64,000 nt of DNA from Nemopilema nomurai (lineage: Eukaryota; Cnidaria; Scyphozoa; Rhizostomeae; Rhizostomatidae). Made by a program: the position numbers and the translations under genes. The notes beneath the pieces are model-generated. The model did no database searches. It saw only the letters and a program-made list of their open reading frames with translations, and was not told where the DNA came from. Shown piece after piece: positions 63,746 through 64,000 of this stretch (its first letter is position 1; the number at the start of each line of letters is the position of its first letter). The stretch lies in contig ML133403.1 in assembly GCA_003864495.1 (NCBI GenBank), positions 628,714 through 692,713 of the forward strand, in the 5' to 3' direction.

Positions 63746-64000
63746 AAACGAGTCTAGAGCTTTTAACACTTTACGAGGCTAGCATGGAAACGAGTCTAGG
63801 ACGAAAACGAGGCTAGCATGGAAAAGAGCTGACGAAAAATAGGCTAGGCTTTTAGAACCAAAACGAGACTAGTATGAAAACGAGGCTAGGATGAAAACGA
63901 GGCTATGACATAAACGAGGCTAGAAACTTTTAGCACTTAATGAGCCTAGCATGGAAAAGAGGCTATGATGAAAACGAGGCTAGGCTTTATTACCAAAACG
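63746..64000 (+). repeat. Right edge of the window, irregular modules
   Basis: The array continues to the last base with an unusual density of short gaps (AACACTTTACGAGG, GAGCTGACG, GGCTAGGCTTTTAG). No gene, and no boundary of the array, is seen. Confidence 0.8.

Larger units (their letters stand above)
7210..64000 (+). repeat. Satellite array, right arm (17-bp and 26-bp modules)
   Basis: This is the continuation of the same array, resuming with TGGAAACGAGG, exactly the bases expected after the GCTAGCA that ends the left arm. For 56.8 kb it consists only of the same short and long modules, all on the same strand. I found no unique DNA, no second mobile element and no inverted copy by eye. 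It runs off the right end, so the total array is longer than this window. The array is roughly half G+C and purine-rich on the plus strand. Blocks within it are listed separately. Confidence 0.97.

Noticed and set aside
1..64000. CRISPR-like array of regularly spaced short repeats
   Set aside because: There are no unique spacers; the material between CGAGGCT heads is itself repeated hundreds of times. The LINE shows a eukaryotic genome.
1..64000. Telomere repeat tract
   Set aside because: There is no TTAGGG-type or related 5-7-bp tract; modules are 17 and 26 bp.
1..64000. tRNA, rRNA or other structured RNA genes
   Set aside because: No clover-leaf elements, A/B boxes or rRNA-like stretches were recognised; short palindromes seen are the CTAG cores of the modules.

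Overview
The window is almost entirely one giant, single-orientation tandem (satellite) array. No intact gene is visible. The only non-satellite DNA is a 5'-truncated, decayed non-LTR retrotransposon (LINE) at about 6052-7209. Its reverse transcriptase fragment, of the broad CR1/jockey/L2/Rex1 type with a YADD active-site box and an (ATT)n 3' tail, points to an animal nuclear genome. A marine invertebrate such as a cnidarian fits, but this is an impression from the protein's style, not something the sequence proves. The array runs off both ends of the window.

The array is built from two module lengths: a 17-bp short module (S, type CGAGGCTAGCATGGAAA) and a 26-bp long module (L), which is the same head with 9 extra bases in a tail of type CTTTTAGCACC. 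Both lengths leave remainder 2 on division by 3, so any three modules restore reading frame, and the CTAG in most modules puts a TAG stop in every frame about once per three modules. This explains why 64 kb of DNA shows no long ORF outside the LINE. S and L modules follow one another in fixed orders that form composites (for example a 274-bp block of 10 S and 4 L at 7838-8111). These are nested in multi-kilobase higher-order repeats.

Layout, with boundaries approximate and read from anchors compared by eye: 1-4366, a 2.507-kb unit and most of a second copy; 4681-7545, a 1.0-kb local duplication whose second copy carries the LINE; 7783-13605, two copies of a 2.86-kb unit; 14255-22280, two copies of a 4.01-kb unit; 22281-25200, mixed modules; 25201-30673, two copies of a 2.7-2.8-kb unit; 30400-45610, a 6-kb block present twice 9.08 kb apart, with a further 2.9-kb block repeated 7.3-7.4 kb apart; 46951-51995, a 1.7-1.8-kb block present twice 3.2-3.3 kb apart; 51996-64000, blocks nearly identical to parts of 1-10 kb and of 30.8-32.7 kb. 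Two left-edge blocks reappear in the same order about 49-51 kb to the right, one with the same offset (49,352) at both anchors checked.

The sequence supports repeated unequal exchange at several scales, with a LINE insertion later than the duplication that produced the 56.3-60.3 kb copy, because that copy keeps the empty site. Whether the array has a chromosomal role (centromeric or other heterochromatin) cannot be told from sequence alone. A 17-bp motif in the same register resembling the CENP-B box at 7 of 9 key positions is noted as a speculative lead.
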